DNA of 64,000 nucleotides from Streptomyces sp. SN-593 (GCF_016756395.1 NZ_AP018365.1:4501001-4565000); one strand, 5' to 3'; counted from the stretch's first letter, positions 43,512-52,239 are shown. Program-made: numbers and translations. Notes: generated by a model not told the origin, from the sequence alone.

Positions 43512-45229
43512 TTCACCGCGACCTGGGAGATGTCCAGCACGCCGGTCCAGTCGCTGATCACCACGTTGCGGATGTCCTTGCCGTACAGCCGCTTGTAGAC
43601 GGGGTGCACCAGCGGCACGGTCAGCGCCTGCTCGCCGATCTTCTGGTCGAGGGCGCCCCAGCGCTTCGCGGCGGCGGCCAGGTCGGTGATCTTGTCGATG
43701 GAGTCGATCTCGCTGTTGACCGCGGGGTCGTTGAGCTGGGAGCTGTTGAAGTTGTAGCCGTCCTCGACGATCTGCCGGCCGTCGAAGATCGGGCCGAGGA
43801 ACGGACCGCCGGACGGCCAGTCGGCACCCCAGCCGGCCAGGAACATGCCCGGCTCGGTCTTCACGCTGTAGACCTTGTCGTCGAAGGCGTTGTGCTCCAG
43901 GCCGTCGAGCTTGACGGTGATGCCGGCCTTCTTCAGTGCCTCCTGGACCGCGGTGGCGACCTCGGGGCCCTCCTCGCCGCCCTTGTTGGTGTCGTGGGTG
44001 AGGGTGACCGTCAGCCCGTTCGGGTAGCCGGCCTCCTTCAGCAGCTCGCGCGCCTTGGCCGGGTCGCCGCCGGCGCCCGCCGGGAACGGGTCGGACGACG
44101 TGCCGCCGTTGAAGGCGGCCTGGTCCGGCAGGAAGCTGGTGGCGGGCTCGGCGAGCGAGGAGCCGCCGTCGGCGTCGATGACGGTGGTCCGGTCGACGGC
44201 GTACGCGACGGCCTCGCGCACCTTGATGTTGTCGAACGGCTTCACCTTCGGGTTGAAGGCGATGTAGTCGGTGTAGCCGAAGTGGCCGGTGCCGACCCGG
44301 GAGGACAGCGCCTTGTCGCCGGTGATCTTGGCGAGTTCGGCCGGGCCGAGGTTGGTGTCGGTGGTCACCGCGTCGGCGTCCTTCCCGACGCCCGCGGACA
44401 GCCGCTGGTTGATCACGGCCTGGTCGAGCCCGGACTGCACGTCGATGGTGTCGGGGTAGGCGCGCCGCTGGTCGTCGGTGGCCTGCGACCAGTTCGGGTT
44501 GCGCCGCAGCACGATGTGCTCGCCGTTGTTCTGGTTGCTGACCACCTCGTACGGGCCGGAGGAGACCGGGTGCTCGGCGTACTTGGTGCCGGTGTCCTTG
44601 GCCTTGGGCACCGGTGCGAAGGAGGTCTGCGTGGCGAGCAGCGGGAAGTCGCCCTCGGACTTGCGCAGGTGGAAGACGATCGTCTTCGCGTCGGGCGTCT
44701 CGATCGACGACAGGCCCTTCGGGTCCTTGTACGGGCCCTGGTAGTCCTGCGCGCCGACCAGCCAGTCCCGCAGGTAGGGGGCGCCGCCGGACAGCTCCGC
44801 CGCGAAGGAGCGCTCGATGTCGTACTTGATGTCGGCGGTGGTGATGGCCGTGCCGTCCTGGTACTTCAGGCCGTCCTTGAGGTGGTACGTCCACACGGTG
44901 GCGTCCTTGCTCGGCTCGCCGGTGTCCGTGGCGAGGTCGGGCACGACCTTGTTGCCGGCCGCGCCGTCCGCCCGGGCGCGGGTGGTCAGGGTGCGGTAGA
45001 CCAGGGAGGGGACGTTGCCGCCGCCGGAGGTGTACAGGCGGGCGGGGTCGAAGTTGTTCTGCGGCTGGTTGTTCAGCACGTAGAGGGTGCCGCCCCGGTG
45101 CGGGGTCGAGTCGGAGCCCTTCGCGGCCGAGTCGCCGCTCTTGGGGCCGCAGGCGACGGCCCCCGCGGCGAGGGCGAGACCGACGGCTATGGCGCCCAAC
45201 TGCCTTGGCGACAGGGACAAGCGAGACAT
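43508..45229 (-). CDS. Extracellular solute-binding lipoprotein, family 5 (peptide/glutathione type)
   Basis: 573 aa. Lipoprotein signal LGAIAVGLALAAGAVACGPK with Cys in the lipobox AVAC. Family-5 blocks: TPHRGGTLYVLNNQPQNNFD, YRTLTTRARADG, VWTYHLKDGLKYQDGTAITT, HPVSSGPYEVVS and ADWPSGGPFLGPIFDG. It captures the substrate outside the membrane for the two permeases and the fused ATPase. The operon is preceded by a Cys-containing leader peptide, so a sulfur-bearing ligand (glutathione, Cys peptides) is an attractive guess. ATG 45229. Confidence 0.94.
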   Translation of the reverse strand: MSRLSLSPRQLGAIAVGLALAAGAVACGPKSGDSAAKGSDSTPHRGGTLYVLNNQPQNNFDPARLYTSGGGNVPSLVYRTLTTRARADGAAGNKVVPDLATDTGEPSKDATVWTYHLKDGLKYQDGTAITTADIKYDIERSFAAELSGGAPYLRDWLVGAQDYQGPYKDPKGLSSIETPDAKTIVFHLRKSEGDFPLLATQTSFAPVPKAKDTGTKYAEHPVSSGPYEVVSNQNNGEHIVLRRNPNWSQATDDQRRAYPDTIDVQSGLDQAVINQRLSAGVGKDADAVTTDTNLGPAELAKITGDKALSSRVGTGHFGYTDYIAFNPKVKPFDNIKVREAVAYAVDRTTVIDADGGSSLAEPATSFLPDQAAFNGGTSSDPFPAGAGGDPAKARELLKEAGYPNGLTVTLTHDTNKGGEEGPEVATAVQEALKKAGITVKLDGLEHNAFDDKVYSVKTEPGMFLAGWGADWPSGGPFLGPIFDGRQIVEDGYNFNSSQLNDPAVNSEIDSIDKITDLAAAAKRWGALDQKIGEQALTVPLVHPVYKRLYGKDIRNVVISDWTGVLDISQVAVK

Positions 45230-45396
45230 GGCAGGGCCTTTCCCCGGGGCGTGCGTGCCCGGGCGGAGGGAGGCGCGCGAGAAGGGGACGCGCGGACAAA
45301 CGGGGGTGCGGGGGACGTGCGGGACGTGCGGGGCGGGCGGCCGGGACGGTCCGTGGAGCGTGCGGGGCCCGCCGTGCGGCCCCGGGCGCGGCGGCA

Positions 45397-45416
45397 CCCC
45401 CGACCGGGGTCGGGGG
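45397..45416 (-). promoter_or_regulatory. Attenuator-like hairpin downstream of the Cys leader peptide
   Basis: CCCCCGAC-cggg-GTCGGGGG forms an 8-bp stem with a tetraloop, 27 nt after the leader peptide stop codon in the direction of transcription and about 170 nt before the binding-protein start. Its placement fits ribosome-mediated attenuation. Confidence 0.6.
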
Positions 45417-45443
45417 CGGCTCGGTGCGGGGGCCGTTCCGGTG

Positions 45444-45542
45444 TCAGCGACAGTGCACGTCGGCGACGCAGTGCCCGGTCACGCCGATCAGCGCCAGCTC
45501 GATGCTGGCGCGGACCACGGGGCGGATGGGGCACAGGCGCAT
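45444..45542 (-). CDS. Cysteine-containing leader peptide upstream of the ABC operon
   Basis: 32 aa: begins MRLCPIRPVVRASIEL and ends LIGVTGHCVADVHCR. Cys occurs at positions 4, 25 and 31, with the last two just before the stop, as in Streptomyces leader peptides that sense cysteine supply through ribosome stalling. It ends 214 nt upstream of the solute-binding protein start, with a tight hairpin in between. A TTGACA hexamer lies at 45573-45578 on the same strand but is very close to the ATG. The recurrence of this exact peptide type is from memory; the Cys-rich C-terminus is what is seen. Confidence 0.7.
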   Translation of the reverse strand: MRLCPIRPVVRASIELALIGVTGHCVADVHCR

Positions 45543-45705
45543 GACAGAAGGGTGCGCCGACCCACCACGAATTGTCAAAGTCGGACCATGGTGATCACAA
45601 AGCGACACTTATGAACGTTCGCCGCGCATGCCGCGGCGCCGGGCCGCGCGGCGCGGGGCCGGGGGCGCGCCGGGCCGGGTGCGCGCCGGTCCGCGCGCGC
45701 AGGTC

Positions 45706-46071
45706 CTAGGCGCGCGCCGCGCGGCGGATCTGCCACCACGCGAGGCCCGCCACCGCGGTGGCCGCGACGGCGACCGCGGCCCGCGGCCTGATCCGCCCGG
45801 CCGGCCCGTCCGTGCGCCGCGACAGCACCGCGCCGCTCGACTGCCAGCTCAGTGCCGAGCCGTTCGACTGTCCCGACAGCCAGGACCCGAACGACTGGAA
45901 CGACCCGAGCGACAGCGCGGACATCGCCGACCCGAAGGAGCCGAACGACGCGAAGGACGCGACCGACCCGACGGACAGCGCCGACCCGGCCGAGCCGACG
46001 GACAGCACCGACTCGGTGGAGGCGATGGACAGCAGCGAGTTCTCCGACCCGATCGACCAGCGTGAGGACAT
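45706..46071 (-). CDS. Membrane-anchored protein with a Ser-x-x tripeptide repeat
   Basis: 121 aa. From residue 3 to 78 a serine occupies every third position without exception (for example SVGSAGSALSVGSVASFAS), i.e. 26 consecutive Ser-x-x triplets; the other positions are mostly small or hydrophobic (G, A, L, V, F). A basic stretch (RRTDGPAGRIRPR) and a transmembrane helix (AAVAVAATAVAGLAWWQI, about 97-115) with a positively charged tail follow. No signal peptide. A GACAAT box ends 6 nt before the ATG, so the transcript may be leaderless. The regular spacing suggests a left-handed or triangular beta-solenoid or polyserine ladder; function unknown. Confidence 0.8.
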   Translation of the reverse strand: MSSRWSIGSENSLLSIASTESVLSVGSAGSALSVGSVASFASFGSFGSAMSALSLGSFQSFGSWLSGQSNGSALSWQSSGAVLSRRTDGPAGRIRPRAAVAVAATAVAGLAWWQIRRAARA

Positions 46072-46258
46072 GGCGCCATTGTCCCCGCCCGGCCGCCGCG
46101 CCGCCCGCCGATCCCCCGATTCGCAACGATCCCCGGTCCGCCGCTCCCCCGGTCCGCCGAACGCCCCGACGCACCGCGCTCCCCGGTCCGCGCCCGCGCC
46201 CGCGCCCGTGCCGGGCGGGGCGGGGCGCGGACCGGGGAGGGCCGGCCGAACGGGACCG

Positions 46259-47140
46259 TCAGCAGGGGCCGTTGTCGGTCCAGGCGGCCCAGGAGGCGGG
46301 GTCGTTCGGGGCGGCGCCGGTGGAGTAGGCGGTGGCGGTGTAGGCGTGGCCGGCGTAGGAGACGGTGGCGCCGGGCGCGTAGGAGGTGCCGGAGCTCCAG
46401 GCGGCCGGGCATCCGGTGCCCCCGCCCCCGCCCCCGCTGGTGCCGGTGGTGGTCGCGGTCACGGCCGCGGAGGACGCGGAGACGGCCCCGGAGGAGCCGG
46501 TGGCGGTCACGGTGTAGCTGTGGGTGCTGCCCGAGGCGAGCCCGGTGTCGGTGAAGGTGGTGCCGGTGGCGGTGCCGGCCGCTGCGCCGTCGCGGCGGAC
46601 GGTGTAGGACGTCGCGCCGGTGACGCCGGTCCAGGACAGCGAGACCGAGCTGCCGGTGGTGCCGGTGACCCGCAGGCCGGTGGGCGCGGCCGGCGGCGGC
46701 GGGGTGGTGGTGCCGCCGGAGGAGACGAACTGCCAGGTGATGCCGGTGACGACGCCGGTCCCGGTCGGCGCGAACTCGGTGAACGCCGGCTCGCTCAGGT
46801 CGATGTGGGTGGCGTCGCAGGTCGGGCACTTGTCCGCCACCGGGACGGTGATGGTCTTGCCGCCGTAGCTGACCTGCACCGATATCCCGTCGCACAGCGG
46901 GTCGGCGTTGGGGTTGGCGGCGGTCCACCACTGGTAGGACACGGCGACCAGGTACTGCGAGGACGCGTCGATGGGGGTGCCGCAGGCGCCGTAGCCGGCG
47001 TCGTTGTAGTACGTCATCTCACCGGTCATGGACTGGCCGATCGGTACGTCGGCCGCTGCCGGCCCGGTGGCCAGCAGTACCAGTGCCGAGGCGCCTGCGA
47101 GGCCGCCGAGCCAGCGGCCGATGCGTCGCGCGATGCGCAA
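46259..47140 (-). CDS. Secreted expansin/RlpA-like protein with FnIII and CBM5/12 modules
   Basis: 293 aa. Signal peptide (LGGLAGASALVLLATGPAAA-D), then a double-psi beta-barrel domain (SMTGEMTYYNDAGYGACGTP, then VPVADKCPTCDATHIDLSEP and AFTEFAPTGTGVVTGITW), a fibronectin III module (PTGLRVTGTTGSSVSLSWTG), a Thr/Gly linker and a C-terminal chitin-binding CBM5/12 (CPAAWSSGTSYAPGATVSYA, WAAWTDNGPC). It probably loosens chitin or cellulose non-hydrolytically. TTG 47140 is used because GGAGAAGG lies 3-7 nt upstream and no ATG/GTG gives an intact signal peptide. Confidence 0.9.
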   Translation of the reverse strand: MRIARRIGRWLGGLAGASALVLLATGPAAADVPIGQSMTGEMTYYNDAGYGACGTPIDASSQYLVAVSYQWWTAANPNADPLCDGISVQVSYGGKTITVPVADKCPTCDATHIDLSEPAFTEFAPTGTGVVTGITWQFVSSGGTTTPPPPAAPTGLRVTGTTGSSVSLSWTGVTGATSYTVRRDGAAAGTATGTTFTDTGLASGSTHSYTVTATGSSGAVSASSAAVTATTTGTSGGGGGGTGCPAAWSSGTSYAPGATVSYAGHAYTATAYSTGAAPNDPASWAAWTDNGPC

Positions 47141-47333
47141 GGTCCTTCTCCTGTCCGTCTGTTCAGCTGTGGGGACTGAGCAAGCGTTCCGAGCAAGACG
47201 TGCTGTGGGGGGTGCGTCGCGGACCGCGCGGACCGGGTACGGACGGAGCGGCCGCGTCTGACGGTACGCGAACAATCCCTGCGTGGGTACGGTGCCCCGG
47301 AGGATCGCCGTCGTCCCGCCGCACGCGCACCGG

Positions 47334-47386
47334 CCCACCCGGCGTCCGCCGCCGCCCACCCGGCGTCCGCCGCCGCCCACCCGGCG
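47334..47386. repeat. Two and a half copies of a 21-bp tandem repeat
   Basis: The unit cccacccggcgtccgccgccg starts at 47334 and 47355, with a partial third copy from 47376. It lies just beyond the stop of the ECF gene. The remainder of the 266-bp gap (47141-47333) shows no gene. Confidence 0.85.
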
Positions 47387-47406
47387 GCTGCGGGGCCGGG
47401 GCGCCG

Positions 47407-48312
47407 TCAGGACCCGGCCGGACCGGGCTCCTCCCGCGGCTCCGGGCAGGGCGGCAGGTCCATCACGGCCAGGCGGGCCGGGTCGCCCACCGACAGGATC
47501 TCGACGATCCGGCCGTCGACCACGGTGCACGCCATCACGCTGTGCGGCCTGCCGTTCCTGCGCCACGCCATCACACCGGTCCCGCCGTCCACCCGCGCCG
47601 GGCGCGCGACCACCGCGGCGTGCGCCCCGAGCCGGGCCCGGTCCGCCACCGCGCCGGCGCCGTGCCTGACCACCAGGCCGCGCGAGGTGTACGACCGCCA
47701 CGTCACGTCGGGGTGGAGCACGCGCAGCAGGCCCTCGAAGTCGCCGCCCCGCGCCGCCGCGAGGAACGCCTCGACCACCGCGCGCCGCCCCGGCTCGCCG
47801 CTCGGGCGCGGCGTGTCCCGCACCTTCCGGCGGGCCCGGCTGGCCAGCATCTTGGCCGCGTCCGCGGACCGGTCGAGGATCTCCCCGATCTCGTCGAACG
47901 GCACCGCGAACATGTCGTGCAGCACGAACGCCAGCCGCTCGGCGGGACCCAGGGCGTCGAGCACCACCAGCAGCGCCACCCCGACCGACTCGGCGAGCAC
48001 GGCGGCGTCCTCGGGCGCGTCCGCACCGTCCAACTCCACCACCTCGGGCAGCCGTTCGTCGTAGCCGTCCTCGGGCCGGGCCCGGCGCGAGCGCAGCTCG
48101 TCCAGGCAGATCCGGCCGACCACGGTGGTCAGCCAGGCGGCGAGGTTGCCGATCGCGGCCGTGTCCTGGCGGGCCAGCCGCAGCCACGCCTCCTGGACGG
48201 CGTCCTCGGCGTCCGCCCGCGACCCCAGCATCCGCCGGGCCACCGCCACCAGGCGCCCCCGCTGCTCCTCGAACGCGTCCGCCAGCACCTCGTCCACATC
48301 AGGCCCGGTCAT
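47407..48312 (-). CDS. ECF sigma factor with SnoaL-like C-terminal domain (SigJ/ECF56-like)
   Basis: 301 aa. Region 2: FEEQRGRLVAVARRMLGSRA, DAEDAVQEAWLRLAR, AWLTTVVGRICLDELRSRR. Region 4: LDALGPAERLAFVLHDMFAV and PFDEIGEILDRSADAAKMLA. The last 110 residues are a SnoaL-like domain (VVEAFLAAARGGDFEGLLRV, LHPDVTWRS, then VVDGRIVEILSVGDPARL). Such sigma factors lack a separate anti-sigma factor. A GTTACC-N16-CGTC promoter immediately upstream suggests autoregulation. It is the last gene before the expansin-like gene on this strand. Confidence 0.93.
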   Translation of the reverse strand: MTGPDVDEVLADAFEEQRGRLVAVARRMLGSRADAEDAVQEAWLRLARQDTAAIGNLAAWLTTVVGRICLDELRSRRARPEDGYDERLPEVVELDGADAPEDAAVLAESVGVALLVVLDALGPAERLAFVLHDMFAVPFDEIGEILDRSADAAKMLASRARRKVRDTPRPSGEPGRRAVVEAFLAAARGGDFEGLLRVLHPDVTWRSYTSRGLVVRHGAGAVADRARLGAHAAVVARPARVDGGTGVMAWRRNGRPHSVMACTVVDGRIVEILSVGDPARLAVMDLPPCPEPREEPGPAGS

Positions 48313-48349
48313 CTCGCCGCCTTCCTCGCGCCGGTTCCGTCACCGCGAC

Positions 48350-48375
48350 GACGTGCCGGGGCGTTCGAAGGTAAC
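48350..48375 (-). promoter_or_regulatory. ECF-type promoter of the second sigma factor
   Basis: On the minus strand GTTACC (48375-48370) is followed by exactly 16 bp and CGTC (48353-48350), 38 nt before the start codon. The spacing and CGTC -10 element are the same as in the promoter pair at 35042-35106. Confidence 0.6.
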
Positions 48376-48406
48376 GGGCCGCGCCGACCGCCGGCGCGGC
48401 CCGGTG

Positions 48407-50797
48407 TCATCCGTGGCCGGCGCCGTCGGGTTCCAGGGCCGCGGCCAGCGCGGTCGGGCCGTGGGCGGCGGCGCCCCGCGCGTAGGCGGCGGCGTACCCC
48501 TCGTCGCCCAGCGCCGCGCGCGCGGACCGCTCGCAGCGGTCGCGCACCGGCTGCAACTCCGGTGCCCCGCGCTGCGGGTGGCCGACACTGCGCCAGTAGG
48601 CCCCGCCGGTGCCGTAGACCGACGCGGCCTGCTCGAAGCGGCCGGCGGCGGCGAGCGCGGCGGCCAGCAGGTCCAGGCCGAGCGCTATCCCGAAGGCGTC
48701 GCCCAGCAGGTGCTTGCTCTCCAGCATGGTGCGCGCGTACGCGACCGCGTCCTGCGGCGCGGCGGAGAACAGCGCCACCACGGACAACTGGTAGTCCAGG
48801 TAGGAGCGTGTCCACACCTCGCCGACCTCCACGCAGTACCGGCGCAACTCCAGGGCCCGCGACCGGCCTTCCTCGAAGTCGCCGAGCGCGGTGAGCGACA
48901 GCACCTCCACCAGGTGGCAGCGCAGCCGGTCCGGGGTGTCGAACGCGGAGCCGGCCGCGGGGGCGCCGCGGCGGCCCGCGCCGGGCACCGACGCGAGCGC
49001 GTCCCGCACCGCGTCCAGGGCCGTGCGGGACTGCCCGGTGAGCATGCCCAGCAGGCCCGTCAGGCAGGCGGCGGCCATCCGCTCCGCGCTGTCGCCGCGC
49101 GCCGCGGCCGCAGTCCGCACCTGGGCGTCGACGGCGGTGGCGCGGTCGTACTCGCCCTGGAGGGTGAGCGCCGCCCCGAGCCCGATCAGCGCGCGGGTCC
49201 GGGCCGGGCCGGGCGCGGTGTGCTGCTCCAGGGCGCGTTCCAGGTAGGCCCTCGCCTCCTTCAGGTGACCGCAGCAGCTCCAGAAGTAGACCAGCAGGCC
49301 GGCGAGTTCGGCCGCCTGCGCGCTGTCGTGGTCGAGCCAGTGGTCGAGCGCGGCGCGCAGGTCCGGGTGGGCGTCCTCGATCCGCCGGTAGCCGAGCAGT
49401 TGGTCGCGCCCCGACCACGCGGCGTCGGCCCACCGGGCCAGCCCGGTGAAGTACTCCGCGTGCCGTCGCTGGGTCGCGGCGACCTCGCCGAGCTCGTCCA
49501 GCCACGTGTGGCCGTACTCCCGGATGGTGTCGAGCATGCGGTAGCGGTCGCCGGCGCCGCTGCGGGCCGCGGGGGCCGGCAGGGCGCCCGGGCCGGGCCG
49601 GAGCACGGGGGCGCCCGCGCCCTCGGGCACCGGCACCGGCACGGGGGCGGGCGGGGCGCCGGACCCGGCGCCGCCGTCGATCCTGCGCAGCACCGACTGC
49701 GCCACCAGCCGATCCAGGGTCGGCGCCACGGCCGCCGCCTCCAGCGGCCCCCCCGCGGCCACGGCCTGGGCGGCGGCCAGGTCGAACGCGCCGCGGAACA
49801 CGCTCAACCGCGCCCACAGCAGCCGCTCAAGCGGCGCGCACAGCTCGTGGCTCCAGCCGATCGTGGTGCGCAGCGTCCGGTGCCGCCGAGGCCAGACGAA
49901 GTCCGAGGCGGCGAGCGTGTCGAAGCGCGAGCCGAGCCGGTCGGCCACCTCGGCGACGGCACCGGGACCGACCGAGCCGACCCGCGCGGCGGCCAGCTCT
50001 ATCGCCAGCGGGATGCCCTCCAGGCGGCGGCATATCGCCGCCGCCGCCTCGGCCGCGCCCGCCTCGGCGAGCGGGGCGCGGCCCACCCGGTCCACGACCC
50101 GGTCGGTGAACAGCGCGAGCGCGTCGGGCCCGTCGGCCGGCAGCGGCAGCACCTCCACGAGTTCCTCCACCGTGGAGCCCAGCGGACTGCGGCTGGTCGC
50201 CAGCACGACCAGTCCGGGTGCGGCGGTCAGCAACTCCCCGACGAGGTAGGCGCAGGCGTCCACCAGGTGCTCGCAGGAGTCCAGCACCAGCAGCATCCGC
50301 CGGTCGGCCAGCCACTCGCTCAGCGCGTCCAGCGGCATCCGCAGCGAGTGGTCCGCGAGGTCCACCGCGTCGCTGACGGTCGACAGCAGCAGCTCGGGCC
50401 CGGTCAGCGTGCTGAGGTCGGCCCACCACGCCCCGTCCGGGAAGCGCTCGGCGACGGCGGCCGCGTCCGTGCCCGGGTCACCGCCGGTCCGCCCGGCGCC
50501 GGCGCCGCTGCCCGTCTGCTCCGCGCCGTGGCCGGCGCCCGTTCGCCCCGCGCCCGAGCCACCGCCGGTCCGCCCGGCGCCGGGGCCGCTGCCCGTCCGC
50601 CCGCCCGCCGTCCGCCGGTCCGCCGTGCCCCCCGCGAGCACGTCGGCGGCCGCCCGTTGCGCCAGCCGGGTCTTCCCGATACCGCCCGGGCCGGTCAGCG
50701 TCACCAGCCGGCAGCGGGCCAACGCCCCCCGTAACCGGCCGAGTTCCTCCCCCCGGCCCACGAAACTCGATGTCTCCTGAGGAACGTTGCCCGTCAT
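48407..50797 (-). CDS. AfsR/LuxR-type NB-ARC (STAND) ATPase regulator without N-terminal DNA-binding domain
   Basis: 796 aa. It begins directly with the NB-ARC ATPase: SSFVGRGEELGRLRGALARC, Walker A TGPGGIGKTRLA (about residue 34-45), Walker B RRMLLVLDSCEHLVDACAYL, sensor LVVLATSRSPLG, and the winged-helix segment WPRRHRTLRTTIGWSHELCA. The C-terminal 400 residues are tetratricopeptide-like helices (ARAYLERALEQHTAPGPART, RALIGLGAALTLQGEYDRAT). An odd Gly/Ala/Arg/Thr repeat insertion of about 45 residues (GAGRTGGGSGAGRTGAGHGA) lies right after Walker A. No HTH is seen at either end, so its partner or output is unclear. Confidence 0.9.
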   Translation of the reverse strand: MTGNVPQETSSFVGRGEELGRLRGALARCRLVTLTGPGGIGKTRLAQRAAADVLAGGTADRRTAGGRTGSGPGAGRTGGGSGAGRTGAGHGAEQTGSGAGAGRTGGDPGTDAAAVAERFPDGAWWADLSTLTGPELLLSTVSDAVDLADHSLRMPLDALSEWLADRRMLLVLDSCEHLVDACAYLVGELLTAAPGLVVLATSRSPLGSTVEELVEVLPLPADGPDALALFTDRVVDRVGRAPLAEAGAAEAAAAICRRLEGIPLAIELAAARVGSVGPGAVAEVADRLGSRFDTLAASDFVWPRRHRTLRTTIGWSHELCAPLERLLWARLSVFRGAFDLAAAQAVAAGGPLEAAAVAPTLDRLVAQSVLRRIDGGAGSGAPPAPVPVPVPEGAGAPVLRPGPGALPAPAARSGAGDRYRMLDTIREYGHTWLDELGEVAATQRRHAEYFTGLARWADAAWSGRDQLLGYRRIEDAHPDLRAALDHWLDHDSAQAAELAGLLVYFWSCCGHLKEARAYLERALEQHTAPGPARTRALIGLGAALTLQGEYDRATAVDAQVRTAAAARGDSAERMAAACLTGLLGMLTGQSRTALDAVRDALASVPGAGRRGAPAAGSAFDTPDRLRCHLVEVLSLTALGDFEEGRSRALELRRYCVEVGEVWTRSYLDYQLSVVALFSAAPQDAVAYARTMLESKHLLGDAFGIALGLDLLAAALAAAGRFEQAASVYGTGGAYWRSVGHPQRGAPELQPVRDRCERSARAALGDEGYAAAYARGAAAHGPTALAAALEPDGAGHG

Positions 50798-50895
50798 GAC
50801 GACAGCGTGCCACCAACCGCACACGGAGGGAAACTCGCCTGCCCCTTCCGCCCCACGGGCGCACCGGCCCGGACGCGTCCGGACGCGTCCGCCGC

Positions 50896-52239
50896 TCACC
50901 GGGTCGGCGCCGGTGTCCGGCCGGCGGCCGGAGCGTCGAAGTCGCCGTCCCGGGGCGGCAGTTCGAGTCCCAGGTTCTCCCGCAGGGTGGGCCCGGCGTA
51001 GTCGTCGGCCACGATTCCGCGCCGGCGCAGCTCGTGCAGCAGGCCGTTGACGACGAAGTCGTGCTGGCGCGGGTCCGCCAGACCGCCCAGCGAGATCACG
51101 TCGAGCACCCCGGCGCGGAAGCGCTCCTCCACCGCGTCCGCCAGTTGCTCCGGCGTGCCGGCGGCGGCCCAGTGCCCGGTGTCCTGCGCGGCGATGACGA
51201 GTTCGCGCAGCGTGTACCCCTGCCGGACGTAGCCGGCGAAGATGTCCACCCGGCCGCGCCGGCGGCCCACCGTGCCGATGTCGGGCAGCAGGCTCTCGGG
51301 GAGCTTCGCGTCCAGCGGCAGGTCCGACAGGTCCACGCCGCCGCCGAGCATGTCGGCCACCTGGGCGCGGCCGCGCTCGAAGTCGATCGACTCGCGCCGC
51401 TCGCGCACCAGCCGGCGCGCCTCCGCCTCCGTGGCGCCGTACGTGGCGTGGAACGAGCTGAAGATCAGCGGGAGTCCGCCGGGCCTGCCGAACCGCTCGG
51501 CCTCGCCGCGGATCTTCCGGGTGAAGTCCAGGGCGATGTCGAGGGTCGGCAGCGAGGTGAAGACGACCTCCGCGTAGCGCGCGCCGAGCGCCCGGCCCGC
51601 CTCGGACTGCCCGGCCTGGAACTGCACCGGGCGGCGCTGCGGCAGCGGCGGGATGTTCAGCGGGCCGGCCACGGTGAAGTACCGGCCCGCGTGGTCGATC
51701 GGGCGCACCAGGTCCGGCCGCAGCGCCGCCCCGCCGTCCGCGCCCGCGGTCAGCGCGCCCGGCCGCCAGCTGTCCCACAGCGCGTTGACCACCTCCAGCG
51801 ACTCCGCGGCGCGCGCGTAGCGCTCCTCGGGACCGGGCAGGCCGTCGGGCCCGAAGTTCTCCTCGCCGACCGAGGAGGTGACCAGGTTCCAGGCGGCCCG
51901 CCCGTTGCTGACGTGGTCGAGGGTGCCGAAGAGCCGGGCCAGGTTGTACGGGTGGTGGAAGGTGGTCGAGACGGTCGCGATCAGGCCGATCCGCGACGTC
52001 ACCTGGCTGAGCGCCGACACGAAGACCAGCGGCTCCTGCGAGCCGATCGCGCCCTGTGCGCCGAAGCTGAGCAGGTCGGCGGTGAACAGCGCGTCGATCC
52101 GGGCGGCTTCGGCGAGCCACGCCACGCGCGTCGCGGTGTCGAGGGTGGAGCGGGTCGGATCGACCGCGAGTTCGTAGGTCTCCGACGTGCCGCCGGCTCC
52201 GGTCACGGTCTTCAGCGTCCTGGGTCGCTTCGCGCTCAC
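50896..52239 (-). CDS. LLM-class flavin-dependent monooxygenase (NtaA/SnaA/DszA-like)
   Basis: 447 aa. Conserved blocks: WLAEAARIDALFTADLLSFG, SRIGLIATVSTTFHHPYNLA, FGTLDHVSNGRAAWNLVTSS, EERYARAAESLEVVNALWDS, IPPLPQRRPVQFQAGQSEAG and SFHATYGATEAEARRLVRER. This is the FMNH2-dependent two-component family that oxidises nitrilotriacetate, sulfonates, dibenzothiophene and related compounds. The N-terminal strand usually reading NLFxxxxGHHxxAWR is diverged here (GAGGTSETYELAVDP). Expression is probably tied to sulfur status because a leader peptide of the HVDLCR type and a strong hairpin precede it. GTG 52239. Confidence 0.92.
   Translation of the reverse strand: MSAKRPRTLKTVTGAGGTSETYELAVDPTRSTLDTATRVAWLAEAARIDALFTADLLSFGAQGAIGSQEPLVFVSALSQVTSRIGLIATVSTTFHHPYNLARLFGTLDHVSNGRAAWNLVTSSVGEENFGPDGLPGPEERYARAAESLEVVNALWDSWRPGALTAGADGGAALRPDLVRPIDHAGRYFTVAGPLNIPPLPQRRPVQFQAGQSEAGRALGARYAEVVFTSLPTLDIALDFTRKIRGEAERFGRPGGLPLIFSSFHATYGATEAEARRLVRERRESIDFERGRAQVADMLGGGVDLSDLPLDAKLPESLLPDIGTVGRRRGRVDIFAGYVRQGYTLRELVIAAQDTGHWAAAGTPEQLADAVEERFRAGVLDVISLGGLADPRQHDFVVNGLLHELRRRGIVADDYAGPTLRENLGLELPPRDGDFDAPAAGRTPAPTR

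Noticed and set aside
45573..45578. TTGACA as -35 box of the Cys leader peptide.
   Set aside because: A 17-bp spacer would place the -10 at GCACCC only about 8 nt before the ATG; the -10 match is poor, so I do not call a promoter.
45758..46071. Plus-strand frame antisense to the Ser-x-x gene, with Asp at every third position.
   Set aside because: It mirrors the repeat of the minus strand; the minus frame has an ATG with a -10 box, a TM helix and a clean stop, so it is preferred.
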